DNA from: an uncultured Clostridia bacterium
GTDB lineage: Bacteria > Bacillota > Clostridia > Christensenellales > Aristaeellaceae
Direction: 5' to 3'
Assembly: GCA_934670175.1 (NCBI GenBank)
Contig: CAKUOX010000061.1
Coordinates: forward strand, 1 to 13,432
Length of the DNA: 13,432 nt
Shown here: piece by piece, positions 12,787-13,432 of the stretch
Position numbering within the stretch: position 1 is the stretch's first letter
How the letters are laid out: every line of letters starts with the position of its first letter
Translations under genes and position numbers: made by a program
The notes under the pieces: generated by a model
Databases searched by the model: none
Seen by the model: the letters and a program-made list of their open reading frames with translations, nothing else
What the model was told of the DNA's origin: nothing

Positions 12787-13432
12787 TCAGAAGCTGCCGC
12801 CGCCCACATCCTCGCCGAGGCCGACGCAGGTATAGCACCAGACGATGCTCTCGCCGCCGCTCAGCTTATATTCGGAGCAGCCGTAGTTTGGGAACCATTC
12901 GTTCACCTTGTACATCCAGCCCGACTGCGGGCCGCAGTCGAATTCGTAGAGCTGATGGATGCCCTCGATATAGTAGCTGTCGTACATGGGCGTCCAGCTG
13001 TATTCGATCTGAATATCGTAGGCGTCGCAAACGCGCTTGAGCACATCGAACACCGTTTCGCCCGCCTCAAAGCTCACCTGCGTGGGCGCGAGGATCACGC
13101 CGTCATCCGGCACATAGCTGGCCTTGGCCGTATCGAGGCTGTCCCAATTGTTCAGTATGGTGTCGCAATAGATGGCGATGGTGCAGCTAAGGCCGTCGCC
13201 GCTGTCGGATACGAGCTGCGCGCCGATGGCCGCCGAGCGCGCCTGCACGAGCGCATCCAGCTCCGCGTCGGTCACGCAGAGCGCGCGCGTCTGGTTTGCG
13301 GCGCGGATCTGCGCGATGGCGAAATCATTGAGCGCCTGCGTGTTCACCTCGCCCATGCTCTCGTCCCGGCCGACCCAGTACACGGCCTGACCCGCGGGCG
13401 TGTCCGCCACGCTGCCATCCAGCACCGTCAGC
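12787..13432 (-). CDS. DUF4430 protein, transcobalamin-like C-terminal domain (5' end outside window)
   Basis: The reading frame is open to the window edge, so the N-terminus and any signal peptide are missing. The C-terminal 130 residues (about 13185 to 12790) match DUF4430. They show SCTIAIYCDTIL, DDGVILAPTQVSFEAGETVFDVLKR, YEFDCGPQSGWMYKVN, FPNYGCSEY and a closing IVWCYT. Seven cysteines lie in or next to the domain. This domain also forms the C-terminal part of animal intrinsic factor and transcobalamin. The preceding roughly 80 visible residues are not recognised. Encoded first in the ECF operon, it is probably a surface or secreted ligand-capture protein for that transporter. Corrinoid binding is inference from the domain relationship. 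Confidence 0.82.
   Translation of the reverse strand, partial: LTVLDGSVADTPAGQAVYWVGRDESMGEVNTQALNDFAIAQIRAANQTRALCVTDAELDALVQARSAAIGAQLVSDSGDGLSCTIAIYCDTILNNWDSLDTAKASYVPDDGVILAPTQVSFEAGETVFDVLKRVCDAYDIQIEYSWTPMYDSYYIEGIHQLYEFDCGPQSGWMYKVNEWFPNYGCSEYKLSGGESIVWCYTCVGLGEDVGGGSF

Noticed and set aside
12771..13432. Cobalamin riboswitch for the ECF operon
   Set aside because: This stretch is coding to the window edge. The operon leader lies outside the window, so nothing can be said.

Overview
The window looks like a chromosomal segment of a fairly GC-rich Bacillota organism (class Clostridia, possibly a gut member of Oscillospirales or Christensenellales). The evidence is consensus sigma-A promoters with 17-bp spacers, strong GGAGG ribosome-binding sites, an ECF-type vitamin transporter with a DUF4430 protein, a FliB-like protein, and a macrodomain/VWA/ADP-ribosylglycohydrolase cassette. 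The taxonomic placement is inference. No tRNA, rRNA, CRISPR array or transposase gene is visible.

Left part (1-3250): two near-identical 111-bp tandem units (1-222) run into copy A of a dispersed ~110-bp repeat (231-340). A three-gene plus-strand operon follows: a macrodomain protein with a helix-turn-helix-like C-terminus (492-1535), a VWA protein (1614-2258) and an ADP-ribosylglycohydrolase (2264-3058). Its promoter lies inside an inverted repeat that could be an operator, and a hairpin covers the VWA ribosome-binding site. After the operon come a short GIY-YIG-like coding scrap and copy B of the dispersed repeat (3108-3219), in the same orientation as copy A. The cassette is visibly AT-richer than the genes to its right and is bracketed by direct repeats, so it may be an exchangeable accessory unit.

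Middle (3250-7422): three plus-strand genes follow, each with its own promoter: a GATase1-like (DUF1355) protein, a FliB-like CxxCxCC protein and aspartate ammonia-lyase (aspA). The aspA promoter is a perfect TTGACA-N17-TATAAT. The gaps hold strong hairpins, including a 17-nt palindrome found at two sites. The aspA/aldolase convergent gap is packed with hairpins and carries repeat copy C.

Right part (7423-13432), all minus strand: a class II aldolase gene with its own extended -10 promoter, and a tightly coupled ECF transporter operon. Reading in transcription order (right to left), the operon encodes a DUF4430 protein cut by the window edge, a first EcfT, a fused double-ATPase EcfA, an S component and a second EcfT. 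DUF4430 resembles the C-terminal domain of animal intrinsic factor and transcobalamin, so a corrinoid-like ligand is a reasonable but unproven guess. Two T subunits with one fused ATPase is an unusual architecture.

The clearest candidates for new biology are the macrodomain/HTH fusion with its operator-like promoter, the dispersed repeat family bracketing the ADP-ribose cassette, and the two-T-subunit ECF operon with its transcobalamin-like partner.
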